Source of the DNA: Gammaproteobacteria bacterium
Lineage (GTDB): Bacteria; Pseudomonadota; Gammaproteobacteria; S012-40
Assembly (NCBI GenBank): GCA_029881255.1
Contig: JAOUMY010000015.1
Coordinates: forward strand, 1-64,000
Direction of reading: 5' to 3'
DNA length: 64,000 bases
Part shown: positions 28,938 to 38,129 of the stretch, in pieces
How the letters are laid out: every line of letters begins with the position of its first letter
Position numbering within the stretch: position 1 is the stretch's first letter
Position numbers and translations under genes: made by a program
Notes under the pieces: model-generated
What the model saw: only the letters and a program-made list of their open reading frames with translations
What the model was told of the DNA's origin: nothing
Database searches by the model: none

Positions 28938-30893
28938 TTAGCCTGAGGGACCTCTCTTGTCAACCTCGCCGGGACGCTTTCTTTTTAGACGTCGGATAAG
29001 AAATCTGGCGCTGTGTAATTGCGTAAGATGAGTGCGGGATAAACACCGAGGCGTGTCCTCAATCGTATCGGCGATTAATTCCGCCGATGCAACCGCGTTG
29101 GTCAGACCATGGGAACCGTGCCCGACATTGAGATAGAGGCCTGGGAGATATTGTGCGCTTAGATATAGTCTTGCAGGTCGTCCGTGATATAGATCATCGT
29201 AGCTGCGCCTATAGAAGGCGGGGTCATATACTGCCGAGACGATAGGCAAATGGTCGCGCGTCGCTGCACGAAATGCTGTTCGCCCGCCAGTAATATTGGC
29301 ATCAATTTCATGCCCGACTAGCTCGGAAACGCTGTCGAGATTGTGCTGATGATCACTTTCGCGCACGCTTTTGTCGCTATCTCCAGGTTGGAATGTGGCA
29401 CCTAGTATGTTCGCGCCATTGTGAATCGGAAGAATATAGGCATTTGCATTCAAGGGGCGTTTCAGCCCGATTAATTCCGATGACTCAACATAACTGAGTT
29501 GCCCGCGAACCGTATGCAGACTTAGTTCGTGGTGTGGTAATAATCGGTTTGCATCGACAGCGTTAGTCAATATTACATGTGATGAGGTCCAACTGTGCGT
29601 TGCTGAGCGCAACAGCCACGCATCCTCTTGAAACGCCAGGGATTCAATTTGTTGCATAGGTTCAACGCAAATGTGTTCGGAATACAAATCCAGTAGTTCG
29701 CGACAAAGCTTTTGAGGATTCAACATACCGGCTTGCGGAAAAAACACAGCGCTTGCCAAAAGTTGCAAACCGCTCATTTCCGCAATCTCGTGCTTATCTA
29801 TAGCCTGCATAAACAAACGATTGATAACGCTCCAGTCAAAACGTTGCAGTTCGGCGATCTGTAATACACCACTGGCTTGCCATGCATCATATGCTTGGTA
29901 AAAGGCGCTGGCTTGCAGAAAAGCGGCTGTATTAAACGTCGACCAGGAATGCACACCACTGCCCAAATGTGGCGCCACCAAGCCAAGCGGATTTCCAGAC
30001 CCTTCTTGTGCCACCGCCGCATTGCGTTCGATCAAAGTCACTTTCCAACCGCGACTCGCCAGGCTAAAAGCATTTAACACCCCAGCAATCCCTGCTCCTA
30101 CAACAATTGCTTGTTTGTCACCTGAAAACGCGTCTGGAGGACAAAACCATGGTTGCTCATCCGGTGTCTTTTGTTCTCCAGTAAAACTCCCCCTCAACAT
30201 CTCACGCTTGGCACCATAGCCAGAAAACTTTTCGACCGCAAAGCCGACGTTTTGTAAGCCTCTGCGAACGAACCCGGCGGCGGTAAACGTGGCGAACGTC
30301 GTTCCTGTTTTACTGTGACGAGCAATTTCACTAAACAAGTCATCATTCCACATACCCGGATTCTTTGAGGGTGCAAATCCATCCAGATACCAGGCATCTG
30401 CCTTTCCCTGCATTTCCGGTAACAAATCCTTTACATCACCTAGACACAGCGTAAGAACCACTCTATTGCCATATAGATAGAGCCTGTGCATACCCGCCAG
30501 CAAGGGCGGATAACGATCGAGCAATTCTTCACTGAGCTCGCCCAGATCAGCCCAATGTGCGTGTATTTTTTGGAGGTCCTCGCGACGAAAGAGGTGTTTT
30601 TCGAAACTGACATAGTGCAGGCGTTGATCAGGGCGGCTCTCCCTCAACCACAGTTGCGCCGTGGCGAGAAAATTCAATCCGGTTCCAAACCCGGTCTCAG
30701 CAATGACGAAACGCTCTCTGCCTTGCCAACGCTGCGGTAATCCATTCTGCCGAATGAATACATAGTGGCTCTCCTCAAACCCGCCTTCACGCGCAAAGTA
30801 ATGATCGCCATAGCGATCAGAGTATGGATGCGCATCCTGAAAAGTTAATTCAGCTGGTTCTAAGTTCAGGTCAAGTTCATTGTTTTTTCTCAT
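28938..30893 (-). CDS. mnmC: Bifunctional tRNA 5-methylaminomethyl-2-thiouridine biosynthesis protein MnmC
   Basis: 651 residues, the fused two-domain form. Residues 1-240 are the SAM-dependent methyltransferase, with AETGFGTGLNFLA and DAWYLDGFAPSKNPGMW. From about 262 the FAD oxidoreductase begins at AIVVGAGIAGVLNAFSLA. It converts carboxymethylaminomethyl-U34 of certain tRNAs to the methylaminomethyl form: the C-terminal domain removes the carboxymethyl group and the N-terminal domain then methylates. The stop lies 10 bases from the metZ riboswitch, so the metZ promoter must lie inside the 3' part of this gene unless the two are co-transcribed. Confidence 0.95.
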   Translation of the reverse strand: MRKNNELDLNLEPAELTFQDAHPYSDRYGDHYFAREGGFEESHYVFIRQNGLPQRWQGRERFVIAETGFGTGLNFLATAQLWLRESRPDQRLHYVSFEKHLFRREDLQKIHAHWADLGELSEELLDRYPPLLAGMHRLYLYGNRVVLTLCLGDVKDLLPEMQGKADAWYLDGFAPSKNPGMWNDDLFSEIARHSKTGTTFATFTAAGFVRRGLQNVGFAVEKFSGYGAKREMLRGSFTGEQKTPDEQPWFCPPDAFSGDKQAIVVGAGIAGVLNAFSLASRGWKVTLIERNAAVAQEGSGNPLGLVAPHLGSGVHSWSTFNTAAFLQASAFYQAYDAWQASGVLQIAELQRFDWSVINRLFMQAIDKHEIAEMSGLQLLASAVFFPQAGMLNPQKLCRELLDLYSEHICVEPMQQIESLAFQEDAWLLRSATHSWTSSHVILTNAVDANRLLPHHELSLHTVRGQLSYVESSELIGLKRPLNANAYILPIHNGANILGATFQPGDSDKSVRESDHQHNLDSVSELVGHEIDANITGGRTAFRAATRDHLPIVSAVYDPAFYRRSYDDLYHGRPARLYLSAQYLPGLYLNVGHGSHGLTNAVASAELIADTIEDTPRCLSRTHLTQLHSARFLIRRLKRKRPGEVDKRGPSG

Positions 30894-31050
30894 GATTCAG
30901 TATGACTTAAGTCTGATGCTCGATAGTTCAGCGTTGACAAGTACCAATTTAATGGCCCGGCACGAAAATAAGAAACCGAATGATACGGTTTATAACGCGT
31001 CGGGCAATGACTAATTTGCGCAAGTTGCGCTTTTGGAGGGGGTTTCCAAT

Positions 31051-34000
31051 ATGTCCAAGCTTCGTCATTCTGTCCTGATTCCTGTAATCGGGGCGATCTC
31101 GATATCTATGCTCAGTGGCTGTCTGGAATCACCCAAACCGTTTTCGGAGACCCATCCAGGTGCGGCAGATGCCGGAATGGACCACAGCGCTCACAATCAG
31201 AACAATCAAAATCAAAACCAGACACAGACGCAGAACACGACTATAGACTATGTACCGAGCCAATGGGGTGCGAAACAGGAACTTGCCACCGACAATGTCA
31301 CTGATAGTGGCGTAATGTTACATAGCCTTAAATTTACGCCGACCGCCCAAGGAAGCGGTTACGCGAATTGGGAGATCATGGGCCCAACAGGTAAAAGCGG
31401 TTTTGCATACTATGATGCTTCTGCATCTGCTCCAACCTTGACAGCATCCTCGCCATTACCAACAGATCACACCGCATCTCATATCAGTTTTGCATACGAT
31501 ACATCCGCTGGCGATACGCTGGCTGCGTGGAGCAACAATAACACTATACACACCAATCTGTTTATGCCTGGTATGGGAGCGTCCTGGATGACTGCGCAGG
31601 CTCGCGGCGCAGGTAAAAACCCACACGCCTTTATCAATAGCACGGGAGACCAGTTTGTCCTGGCTGAAGTAGCACTGACAGACGGCTTCGCGCTAGGAAT
31701 GTATTCAAAATTATCCAGCAGCAGCAATTGGTCAACAACCGCAGCTCAGCTTGACCGGATTGGAAAAACGTTAAAGCAATATACTGTCGCGGTAGATAAG
31801 GACGGTGCTCCTGTCGTTGCCTGGTTAGAACAAACGCCAAATGCGGCAACAACAGATGAGCAATTTAGCGTCAACGTTGCACGCTATTCCACCACTGGTG
31901 GCTGGACACAAACTGGAACCGATATTTTCCCGTCTGGCAGTATCGTCACCGACGGCAATATTGTGTCTATGGCCCTGGCGATTGATAACGCCAATAACAC
32001 ATATATGATTGTTAGTACAAGCAACAATGGGCGTCACATTTATTCTGCCAAGCAAAGCAGCACAGCTTGGAACACTACGCAATTGAACAACCCTAACAAA
32101 ACCAATACACATGTTGAAAACACGCCCGTTGTTGCTGGCTTTAAAAACAACAAAATGCTAATCGCCTGGCTTGAACATGATTTGAATACAACTACGAACT
32201 CAGCAAAACCTGCGCTCTATTCGGGTGCCTCACTCAAAATCTACGCCCGTGAGGGTACCGGGGGAACAACGCGAATTATTGAACGTAGCATAAGCGCCGA
32301 TACTCTCGCCGCTGAACGTGTTGTTGCTTCATCAACCACCGGTATGACTATCGGAGCGCTTAGCGCTAATCTTGTCAATTCCGGCGAGGCCATACTATCC
32401 TGGGCTGAGAAAGGGGCATCAACGACCAATATAATGTCCAGCAACTACACCATCAATACATCAGGCGCTGGCACCTGGTCTCAAAAAGAATTGATATTCT
32501 CGACGAACAGCACATCAATTCAGGTCGAAGCAACGTCGACTATGATAGACGCTAATAAAAAAGGCGTTACCTTCTGGAGTGAAAAACCACCGGCGACAAC
32601 GACGGGAACAAGTATCAAGATCTCACGTTCAACCAGAACCAACAGTTTGAACATACAAAGTTCCAACAATAACGATACGACTAACAACAATAACGATAAC
32701 AATCAGAATGATAATAACAACCAAAATTCCACGTTGAGCCCAAACTGGCTTTCTGGAAACACCGCAGACATCACATTCCAAAGTTTTGATGGTGAGCAGA
32801 TCGAAGGGCCTAAGATGCTTATCGACAACCTGGGAAATCGGATTGTTTACTTTTCGCGTAGTCCGCAAAGTTACGATTTTAATCAAGCCATGGAAGTAAC
32901 GAATTACTTTGTTCGCTATAGCAATGGCGTATGGACACGGTTGCTACAAAACAGCACCATTCTTGACGGCTTAGTTCAGCCTATTCGATTCAGCCAACTG
33001 CATATGGCAAAGAACACTGGAACGTTGGTGGGATTGGTTTCTGATCAGACACGTTATTTCGTTATATTCTATTCACCTGTCTCGGGGTGGAATAAATCGG
33101 TTGTTGAAGGAATTTCTGCGGGAAATACCCCGCCACGCCTTCATGTCGACGACGAAGGCATGGTGACGCTGATATACACAAAGTTTACACAAAATGTAAC
33201 GACGCTAAACGCGGTCCACTATATGACTGCCACCAGCTTCAGCAATGTATTTGAACTCAGCATCCCGAATGGCTCATACGAACTTGGGCACAATCATAAT
33301 GTCACGCCTGGTGGAATTGTGCATATTGGCTGGATCGATACCGTTTTACATCAGACCCAGGGAGTTATTCGCGAGCTACATACTGCGACTTTTACTCCTC
33401 AATCTGGATGGACGGAAACTACACAAGTATTATCTAGCAATCAATTGGATAATTATCTACATACCCACTATATTGTAACGCCTACTGGTAAACAGGTTTT
33501 TCTTCAAAACGATGTACTCAATCACCGGCTACGGTACTCAATAAGAAGCACTGACGGAAGCTGGGGCGCGATAACCACATTGATCGAAAACTTTGTACCG
33601 GTGTCTGACCAATATGACAATCTGCTATCGTCTAAATCTCTACATGTGGCCACAGGTCGAGATGACAATGTTTTAGTCGTCTGGAAAGAGCCAATGGAAA
33701 ATACATCCGCCGTCCCCATGTTTATGTATAAGTCAGTGATGCTTAACGGAACGGACAATACATGGAGTTCTCCAAGCTCTATCTCTGGCGAATTACACGA
33801 AAGTCAGAAGCAATTGAATGTAACGCTTGTAGACAATACAACGGCTGTCGCTACCTGGGTTACAGGAGATTGGAAGAAGATTTATGCAAATACCTTTTCT
33901 CTCACTAGTGGTTGGGCGGTTACACCGAGTTTAATCGCAAATGAAGCTGGTGCTTCTAACTTATTGAAGCCGACTATTGTAAGCAACCTGACCGATACGA

Positions 34001-34074
34001 TAATCGCTTGGAAAAAACAAACTCAGACAACAACCGGCTATGACAATAGCATTTGGAGTTCAGTAAACCAATAA
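31051..34074 (+). CDS. Large Asn/Gln-rich surface lipoprotein, propeller-like repeats, unknown function
   Basis: 1007 residues from ATG 31051, which has GGAGGGGG about ten bases upstream; the longer TTG frame is less likely. A signal peptide ends in the lipobox LSGC (Cys at about residue 24). Shortly after come GMDHSAHN and a Gln/Asn-rich run. The remainder contains many repeats ending in VAW, LSW or VVW after a D-x-D/N-G turn (DKDGAPVVAW, GRDDNVLVVW), suggesting one or two beta-propellers (sialidase-like or BNR-like), in two halves of about 500 residues joined by an Asn-rich linker. I do not recognise a named family. An intrinsic terminator follows. The partner gene downstream carries similar His/Met-rich features. 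Confidence 0.8.
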   Translation: MSKLRHSVLIPVIGAISISMLSGCLESPKPFSETHPGAADAGMDHSAHNQNNQNQNQTQTQNTTIDYVPSQWGAKQELATDNVTDSGVMLHSLKFTPTAQGSGYANWEIMGPTGKSGFAYYDASASAPTLTASSPLPTDHTASHISFAYDTSAGDTLAAWSNNNTIHTNLFMPGMGASWMTAQARGAGKNPHAFINSTGDQFVLAEVALTDGFALGMYSKLSSSSNWSTTAAQLDRIGKTLKQYTVAVDKDGAPVVAWLEQTPNAATTDEQFSVNVARYSTTGGWTQTGTDIFPSGSIVTDGNIVSMALAIDNANNTYMIVSTSNNGRHIYSAKQSSTAWNTTQLNNPNKTNTHVENTPVVAGFKNNKMLIAWLEHDLNTTTNSAKPALYSGASLKIYAREGTGGTTRIIERSISADTLAAERVVASSTTGMTIGALSANLVNSGEAILSWAEKGASTTNIMSSNYTINTSGAGTWSQKELIFSTNSTSIQVEATSTMIDANKKGVTFWSEKPPATTTGTSIKISRSTRTNSLNIQSSNNNDTTNNNNDNNQNDNNNQNSTLSPNWLSGNTADITFQSFDGEQIEGPKMLIDNLGNRIVYFSRSPQSYDFNQAMEVTNYFVRYSNGVWTRLLQNSTILDGLVQPIRFSQLHMAKNTGTLVGLVSDQTRYFVIFYSPVSGWNKSVVEGISAGNTPPRLHVDDEGMVTLIYTKFTQNVTTLNAVHYMTATSFSNVFELSIPNGSYELGHNHNVTPGGIVHIGWIDTVLHQTQGVIRELHTATFTPQSGWTETTQVLSSNQLDNYLHTHYIVTPTGKQVFLQNDVLNHRLRYSIRSTDGSWGAITTLIENFVPVSDQYDNLLSSKSLHVATGRDDNVLVVWKEPMENTSAVPMFMYKSVMLNGTDNTWSSPSSISGELHESQKQLNVTLVDNTTAVATWVTGDWKKIYANTFSLTSGWAVTPSLIANEAGASNLLKPTIVSNLTDTIIAWKKQTQTTTGYDNSIWSSVNQ
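32665..32730 (+). repeat. Low-complexity AAY (Asn) codon tract
   Basis: A run of AAC/AAT-type codons, broken by Asp, Thr and Gln, encodes the Asn-rich linker between the two halves of the lipoprotein. A second, shorter Asn/Gln tract lies at about 31191-31240. Such runs can vary in copy number by slippage; they are not clean unit repeats here. Confidence 0.7.
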
Positions 34075-34096
34075 AGTTGATCTATATTAACTTCAT

Positions 34097-34128
34097 AGCC
34101 CTCAGGATCTAGATCCTGGGGGCTTTTT
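34097..34128 (+). terminator. Intrinsic terminator after the lipoprotein gene
   Basis: The arms AGCCCTCAGGATC and GATCCTGGGGGCT form a stem of about 13 bp with one mismatch and a two-base loop, followed by TTTTT. It lies 23 bases after the stop codon of the lipoprotein gene. Confidence 0.9.
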
Positions 34129-34463
34129 CATATAACGATTTCAACACTCAGCCATTGCTTCTCGTTTTGCACGGTCAGCCGATATTCCATCTGTCCCGAT
34201 AAACCTTCGTCATCTAGTACGCAGCTGTTGAGCTAAAGAGTATCACCATTAAGAACCAGAGGAGTTTATTCTGATTATACGGAGTAGGCATTTGACTGAT
34301 TTTACATCGCGATCGTGCAGACAGAATAGAACACATAGACAGCAAGAAACTAGTAATGCTTGCGACCCAAAACAAGAGCTCGCTCAGCAGAGTGAAGTCA
34401 AATCACGAATATTCCTTAGCCTAATATCACTCGCAATTTATTCCTACGTTTGGAGGTCAAAAC
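34129..34463. other. Intergenic stretch with no convincing gene
   Basis: Between the lipoprotein terminator and the small ORF lie about 330 bases. A TTG-started frame at 34292-34480 (62 codons) has CGGAGTAGG upstream and a hydrophobic C-terminal part, but its composition is not convincing and it overlaps the small ORF in another frame. I see no other gene or RNA. Confidence 0.4.
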
Positions 34464-34562
34464 ATGGCAGGTCGGTTTGAACAGCTCAGGGTATTGGTAT
34501 GCAATGGGAAACGCTGCAATCTATTCACGCGAAACCAACAGGGTTCTGTCTTGCATAAATAA
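34464..34562 (+). CDS. Possible 32-residue small protein
   Basis: An ATG at 34464 has a strong GGAGG seven bases upstream and opens a 32-codon frame rich in Arg, Cys, Asn and Gln. It stops at 34562 directly before a terminator hairpin. No signal peptide or membrane helix is present and the family is unknown. The good ribosome site and the terminator favour a real transcript or small gene, but the peptide may be spurious. The overlapping longer frames on both strands look worse. Confidence 0.35.
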   Translation: MAGRFEQLRVLVCNGKRCNLFTRNQQGSVLHK

Positions 34563-34592
34563 AAAAAGCCTGCGGTATTCACCGCAGGCTTT
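34561..34592 (-). terminator. Intrinsic terminator shared by convergent transcripts
   Basis: A perfect 12-bp stem, AAAGCCTGCGGT and ACCGCAGGCTTT with a 4-base loop. On the minus strand it is followed by a run of Ts and ends the repeat-barrel gene, which stops at 34648. On the plus strand it follows the small ORF with fewer Ts. Confidence 0.88.
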
Positions 34593-34647
34593 AATTCAGG
34601 CCCCGTTCTTATTACTGTTGAGGACCCGGCCTGAACTGAAAAAACGT

Positions 34648-36156
34648 CTAGAACATCGCCTCAAGGGCAAATGTTGCTATCCAGGTAGTACGCATTTGCG
34701 GACCCCACAAGTTTTGATATACCGGCAAAGTCAGCTCTGCTCTTGCGCCCCACATGCGATCTGCCGTGTTAACCTTGAAACCTAAGGTTCCATCTAAGCG
34801 CATGCCGCCGTAAAGAGAAGGATCAGCAGCGGGAGAACCCGGCATATCCATCATGTTATGAGACATAGTAGTATTGATGTATATATGTTTGCCTTTGATT
34901 TTCTCTATGTCACTGAATGTGCCGCGCGCAAGTAGTGAAAAATAGCGAGAGACATGCCACTCAGTAAAAGCATTCAACTCACCCTTGTTTCCTAATCGGT
35001 ACCCTGCGTTATTGTCATGAACTCTATAGATGTATTCGAATCCAGTACCCAGTGTGAAATCTCCGAAACGGCGCGAGTACTTGAGTGAAGGCCTAACATC
35101 GAAAGAACCAGAACCTAGCTGCATACCGTAAGGCAAATAGGTATCTTGTATATTTGTCGCGTCCATCACCATTTTGCCAGACTCATAAATTGAACCGCTA
35201 GGAATTCCAACCCCCATTCCAATCACAACATCAAATGGCGTGCTATACAATAAACTGACTACAGAATCTCCGAATCCAGCGCTGGTCATAGTAGAGTCGA
35301 CGCCGGTACTGGTTGCACTGCCATTATTCGTCGTCATACCCATTTCGTTGGCCATGAAATGCACCATCGCCATCACTGTCAGATTATTGGTAATGCCATA
35401 CATACCCATCAGCATGTGCATCTGCATACTCATATCAGTGGGCGACATCATATAACCATAGGAATTGAGCACATCTTTAGCTGTAACGATTTTGGTCGTG
35501 TCGAGCATGTCCGCCATATTCATATAGGAATAGCGATACTCAAACATCCACATTCCCTTACCATGAGACCCGTGATGATGTTGATGAGCACCGGAGTCAC
35601 CTCCACCGCCACCTACGCTCGACATCAATGTGCCGTCAGGCATTAGGTGGTATCCAGCAGGTGCGACAGCAGTAGCAGGGTTATTGGCCATGATGCGTCC
35701 GTCTGGCATGCGATGAAAACCTGCAGGGACATCTTGCGCGATAACCCTTGCAGGTGGTGGCGGTTCCGCACCTTGCTCAAGTTTTACCAGGACACCATTT
35801 GCTCGCATGTAATATCCCGGAGGAGCGATGGCTGATGCAGGATTATTCGCCATTAGTCGTCCATCGGGCATTCGATGAAAGCCCGGTGGCGTTTCGAATT
35901 CGTCTACCAATACTGTCGCGGGCTGAGAAACTGCCGGTGCAGATTCTTCCAGCTTGACCAGGACGCCGTTAGAGCGCAGGAAATAGCCAGGAGGAGCAAT
36001 TGCGGTGGCAGGGTTATTTGCCATGATGCGGCCATCAGGCATTCGGTGGTAACCGGGAGGGAGCTCCTCAGCACCAGCAGGCGATGCAGATGTTACGGAT
36101 GCCGCGAGTAGCAACGAATAAAATATGCGCTGCTTAAAACCAGAACAAAACTGCAT
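34648..36156 (-). CDS. Outer-membrane beta-barrel protein with PPGYH repeats and a His-rich linker
   Basis: About 502 residues from ATG 36156 with GGGAAAG six bases upstream; a GTG at 36171 is in frame. A signal peptide ends near ASPAGA. Residues about 33-178 are a tandem-repeat region, three copies of about 54-57 residues, each holding PPGYHRMPDGR, MANNPATAI and a second half ending NGVLVKLE. A His-rich linker (GAHQHHHGSHGKG) follows. The last 290 residues start WMFEYRYSYMNM and are Met-rich with alternating polar and hydrophobic strands, resembling the Phenol_MetA_deg-type barrels often placed near copper or metal genes. It probably sits in the outer membrane. The exact role is unknown. Confidence 0.75.
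   Translation of the reverse strand: MQFCSGFKQRIFYSLLLAASVTSASPAGAEELPPGYHRMPDGRIMANNPATAIAPPGYFLRSNGVLVKLEESAPAVSQPATVLVDEFETPPGFHRMPDGRLMANNPASAIAPPGYYMRANGVLVKLEQGAEPPPPARVIAQDVPAGFHRMPDGRIMANNPATAVAPAGYHLMPDGTLMSSVGGGGGDSGAHQHHHGSHGKGMWMFEYRYSYMNMADMLDTTKIVTAKDVLNSYGYMMSPTDMSMQMHMLMGMYGITNNLTVMAMVHFMANEMGMTTNNGSATSTGVDSTMTSAGFGDSVVSLLYSTPFDVVIGMGVGIPSGSIYESGKMVMDATNIQDTYLPYGMQLGSGSFDVRPSLKYSRRFGDFTLGTGFEYIYRVHDNNAGYRLGNKGELNAFTEWHVSRYFSLLARGTFSDIEKIKGKHIYINTTMSHNMMDMPGSPAADPSLYGGMRLDGTLGFKVNTADRMWGARAELTLPVYQNLWGPQMRTTWIATFALEAMF
35623..36060 (-). repeat. Tandem PPGYH repeat region
   Basis: Three direct copies at roughly 35947-36060, 35776-35889 and 35623-35727, encoding the 38-residue core of each unit. 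Each unit itself splits in two similar halves, PGYH-x-MPDG-x and PGY-x-x-x-NG-x-L, so six half-repeats exist in total. The last half reads PAGYHLMPDGT. Confidence 0.85.
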
Positions 36157-36252
36157 AATCGACTTTCCCACACATTTATAGTAATGCGTTGAATTTTCAC
36201 ATCAAAACCTGAAGTCAAAATTACGAATTACGCTATTATTTTTAATCTATAT

Positions 36253-36285
36253 TTGGCTTGATTTTAACCAGGGAATTAAAGCCAA
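36253..36285. other. Inverted repeat upstream of the repeat-barrel gene
   Basis: TTGGCTT and AAGCCAA form 7-base arms around a 19-base AT-rich centre, lying between the end of modC and the start of the repeat-barrel gene. It may be a regulator site or weak terminator. Read by eye only. Confidence 0.3.
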
Positions 36286-36414
36286 ATCCTTGACGCCTTT
36301 GTGTTTTTTTCCGCTTGTTATAATCCTTTTGGGTGATACCCAGCTTAGTTTATTTCCTTTAGTATGGCCACCAGATAGAAAGACCTCAGCAAGGAGAATG
36401 GACAGGGACGTCAC

Positions 36415-37452
36415 CTATTCCATGCTGTTAGGGAAAAAGAGAATGGATTCACCTTCAGGAACGATTCTAACGATATCGCCTACGCTGCAACTCTCGACAA
36501 ACTCTCGATTCACTGCCTCAATCACTGTTCCATCGCTTAACGCTATCTCTACTTCACATTCATCGATTGATGTCACCACATGAATAATCTTTCCGGTCAA
36601 GGCCACTTCGTCTTTATGCGCTAGTCGCAAATCTGATCGCTTAAAATACAAGCGACCGCTTTCACCTTTAAACCCTGACTTGTATCTACAACTTCCCCAG
36701 GATCCAAACAAAGTATCGTTTTGGACTCTTTCAACCTCAAGACAGTTCGTCCATCCGAGCATTTTGGCTGCAACGGAATTTATCGGTTGTTCAAATAAAG
36801 TGTTCTGTTTTCCTGACTGGACAACAGAACCTTCATGCATCAAAACAAGCTCATCGGCGAAATACCGCGCTTCATCCAAATCGTGGGTAACTAAAATGAC
36901 AGTTTGGTTCCACTCACGCAACACTTGCTTAATTTCACGACGTAACTGACGCCGCAAAGAAAAATCAATAGCGGATAGCGGCTCATCAAGAAGTAAGAGC
37001 GCCGGTTCGGTGGCTAGCGCTCTGGCCAATGCAACACGCTGTCGTTGCCCACCCGATAATTGCGCTGGTATTGAGGAAAGCTGATTTTCAAGATGTAGGC
37101 GTTTAGACCAATTAGTTGTTTGTTCTCGACGTCTATCCCGATTCACACCGAAACCTATGTTCTTTTCGACAGATAAATGTTCAAACAATGCGTAATCCTG
37201 AAACACCATACCGATGTGTCTATGTCGCGGTGGTAAGTAACGCTTATGTTGACTGTCAAACCAGCATTCATCGTTAAAATCAATTCTGCCCTCGTCGGGT
37301 TTTTCCAGCCCAGCAATGAGCCTCAATAATGTCGTTTTACCACTGCCCGATGGGCCGAGTAAGACAACAATTTTTCCACCTTCAAATTCGAGATCTACGG
37401 ACAAGGCGAATTCACGGTATTGCTTGCTGCAAGTTATGCTCAGACGACTCAT
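36415..37452 (-). CDS. modC: Molybdate ABC transporter ATP-binding protein
   Basis: About 345 residues from ATG 37452, overlapping the modB stop by four bases (ATGA). Walker A GPSGSGKT, signature LSGGQRQRVALARAL, Walker B LLLLDEP and the H-loop VTHDLDEA are present, so it should hydrolyse ATP. The C-terminal hundred residues form a TOBE-like domain that binds oxyanion or regulatory ligands. With ModA and ModB it imports molybdate (or tungstate) for molybdoenzymes. An antisense frame of 89 codons is a shadow. Confidence 0.93.
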   Translation of the reverse strand: MSRLSITCSKQYREFALSVDLEFEGGKIVVLLGPSGSGKTTLLRLIAGLEKPDEGRIDFNDECWFDSQHKRYLPPRHRHIGMVFQDYALFEHLSVEKNIGFGVNRDRRREQTTNWSKRLHLENQLSSIPAQLSGGQRQRVALARALATEPALLLLDEPLSAIDFSLRRQLRREIKQVLREWNQTVILVTHDLDEARYFADELVLMHEGSVVQSGKQNTLFEQPINSVAAKMLGWTNCLEVERVQNDTLFGSWGSCRYKSGFKGESGRLYFKRSDLRLAHKDEVALTGKIIHVVTSIDECEVEIALSDGTVIEAVNREFVESCSVGDIVRIVPEGESILFFPNSME

Positions 37453-38126
37453 ACCCGCACTCCGCGATACCATCGTCGATTTGAGGTATACACTGCCAAC
37501 AGGACTATAAATGAGAACAGCAACAAGATCGCCGAACTGATATGCGCAGAGGCGAAATCTATGGTTTCGACTTGCTCATAGATGGCAATAGAAATAACTT
37601 TAGTCTCACCTGGAATGTTACCGCCTACCATTAAAACCACACCGAATTCACCAACAGTATGGGCGAAACCCAAAACCAGCGCTGTAATGAAACCGCGTCG
37701 TGCAAGTGGCATCACTATCAGAAAAAACGTTTGTACTTTGCTTTTTCCTAAGGTCCAGGAAGCTTCAATTACTCGTTTATCGATTAACTCGAAAGCGGTT
37801 TGCAAAGGCTGTACGACGAACGGCAACGAATAGAAACAGGACGCGATAACTAATCCACTAAAGCTAAATGTCAGTGAGACACCAAACATTGACTGCCACA
37901 CTTCGCCAATGGTGCCATTGGGACCAAGTAGGATAAGCATGTAGAACCCAAGCACCGTGGGCGGTAAAACCAGCGGCAACGCTGTTATCGATTCGATTAC
38001 CGTTTTCGTGGCGCTTCGTGTTGTCGCCAGCCACCACGCCAATGGCGTGCCCAATATCAACAGAACGAAAACCGTCAGTGCCGCCAGTTTAAAAGTCAAT
38101 ATGAATGGTGTAACGTCTATAGCCAT
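37449..38126 (-). CDS. modB: Molybdate ABC transporter permease
   Basis: 225 residues, about five to six membrane helices, with TPLAWWLAT, PLVLPPTVLGFYML and the EAA-loop-like EASWTLGKSKVQTFF, followed by GFAHTVGEFGVVLMVGGNIPG. These are typical of ModB. It is separated by three bases from modA and overlaps modC. It forms the inner-membrane channel of the importer. Confidence 0.94.
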   Translation of the reverse strand: MAIDVTPFILTFKLAALTVFVLLILGTPLAWWLATTRSATKTVIESITALPLVLPPTVLGFYMLILLGPNGTIGEVWQSMFGVSLTFSFSGLVIASCFYSLPFVVQPLQTAFELIDKRVIEASWTLGKSKVQTFFLIVMPLARRGFITALVLGFAHTVGEFGVVLMVGGNIPGETKVISIAIYEQVETIDFASAHISSAILLLFSFIVLLAVYTSNRRWYRGVRV

Positions 38127-38129
38127 AAA

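Noticed and set aside
34292-34785. 62- and 111-codon plus-strand frames near the repeat-barrel gene
   Set aside because: The longer one crosses a strong terminator and enters the barrel gene antisense; the shorter has only a TTG start. Neither shows a family.
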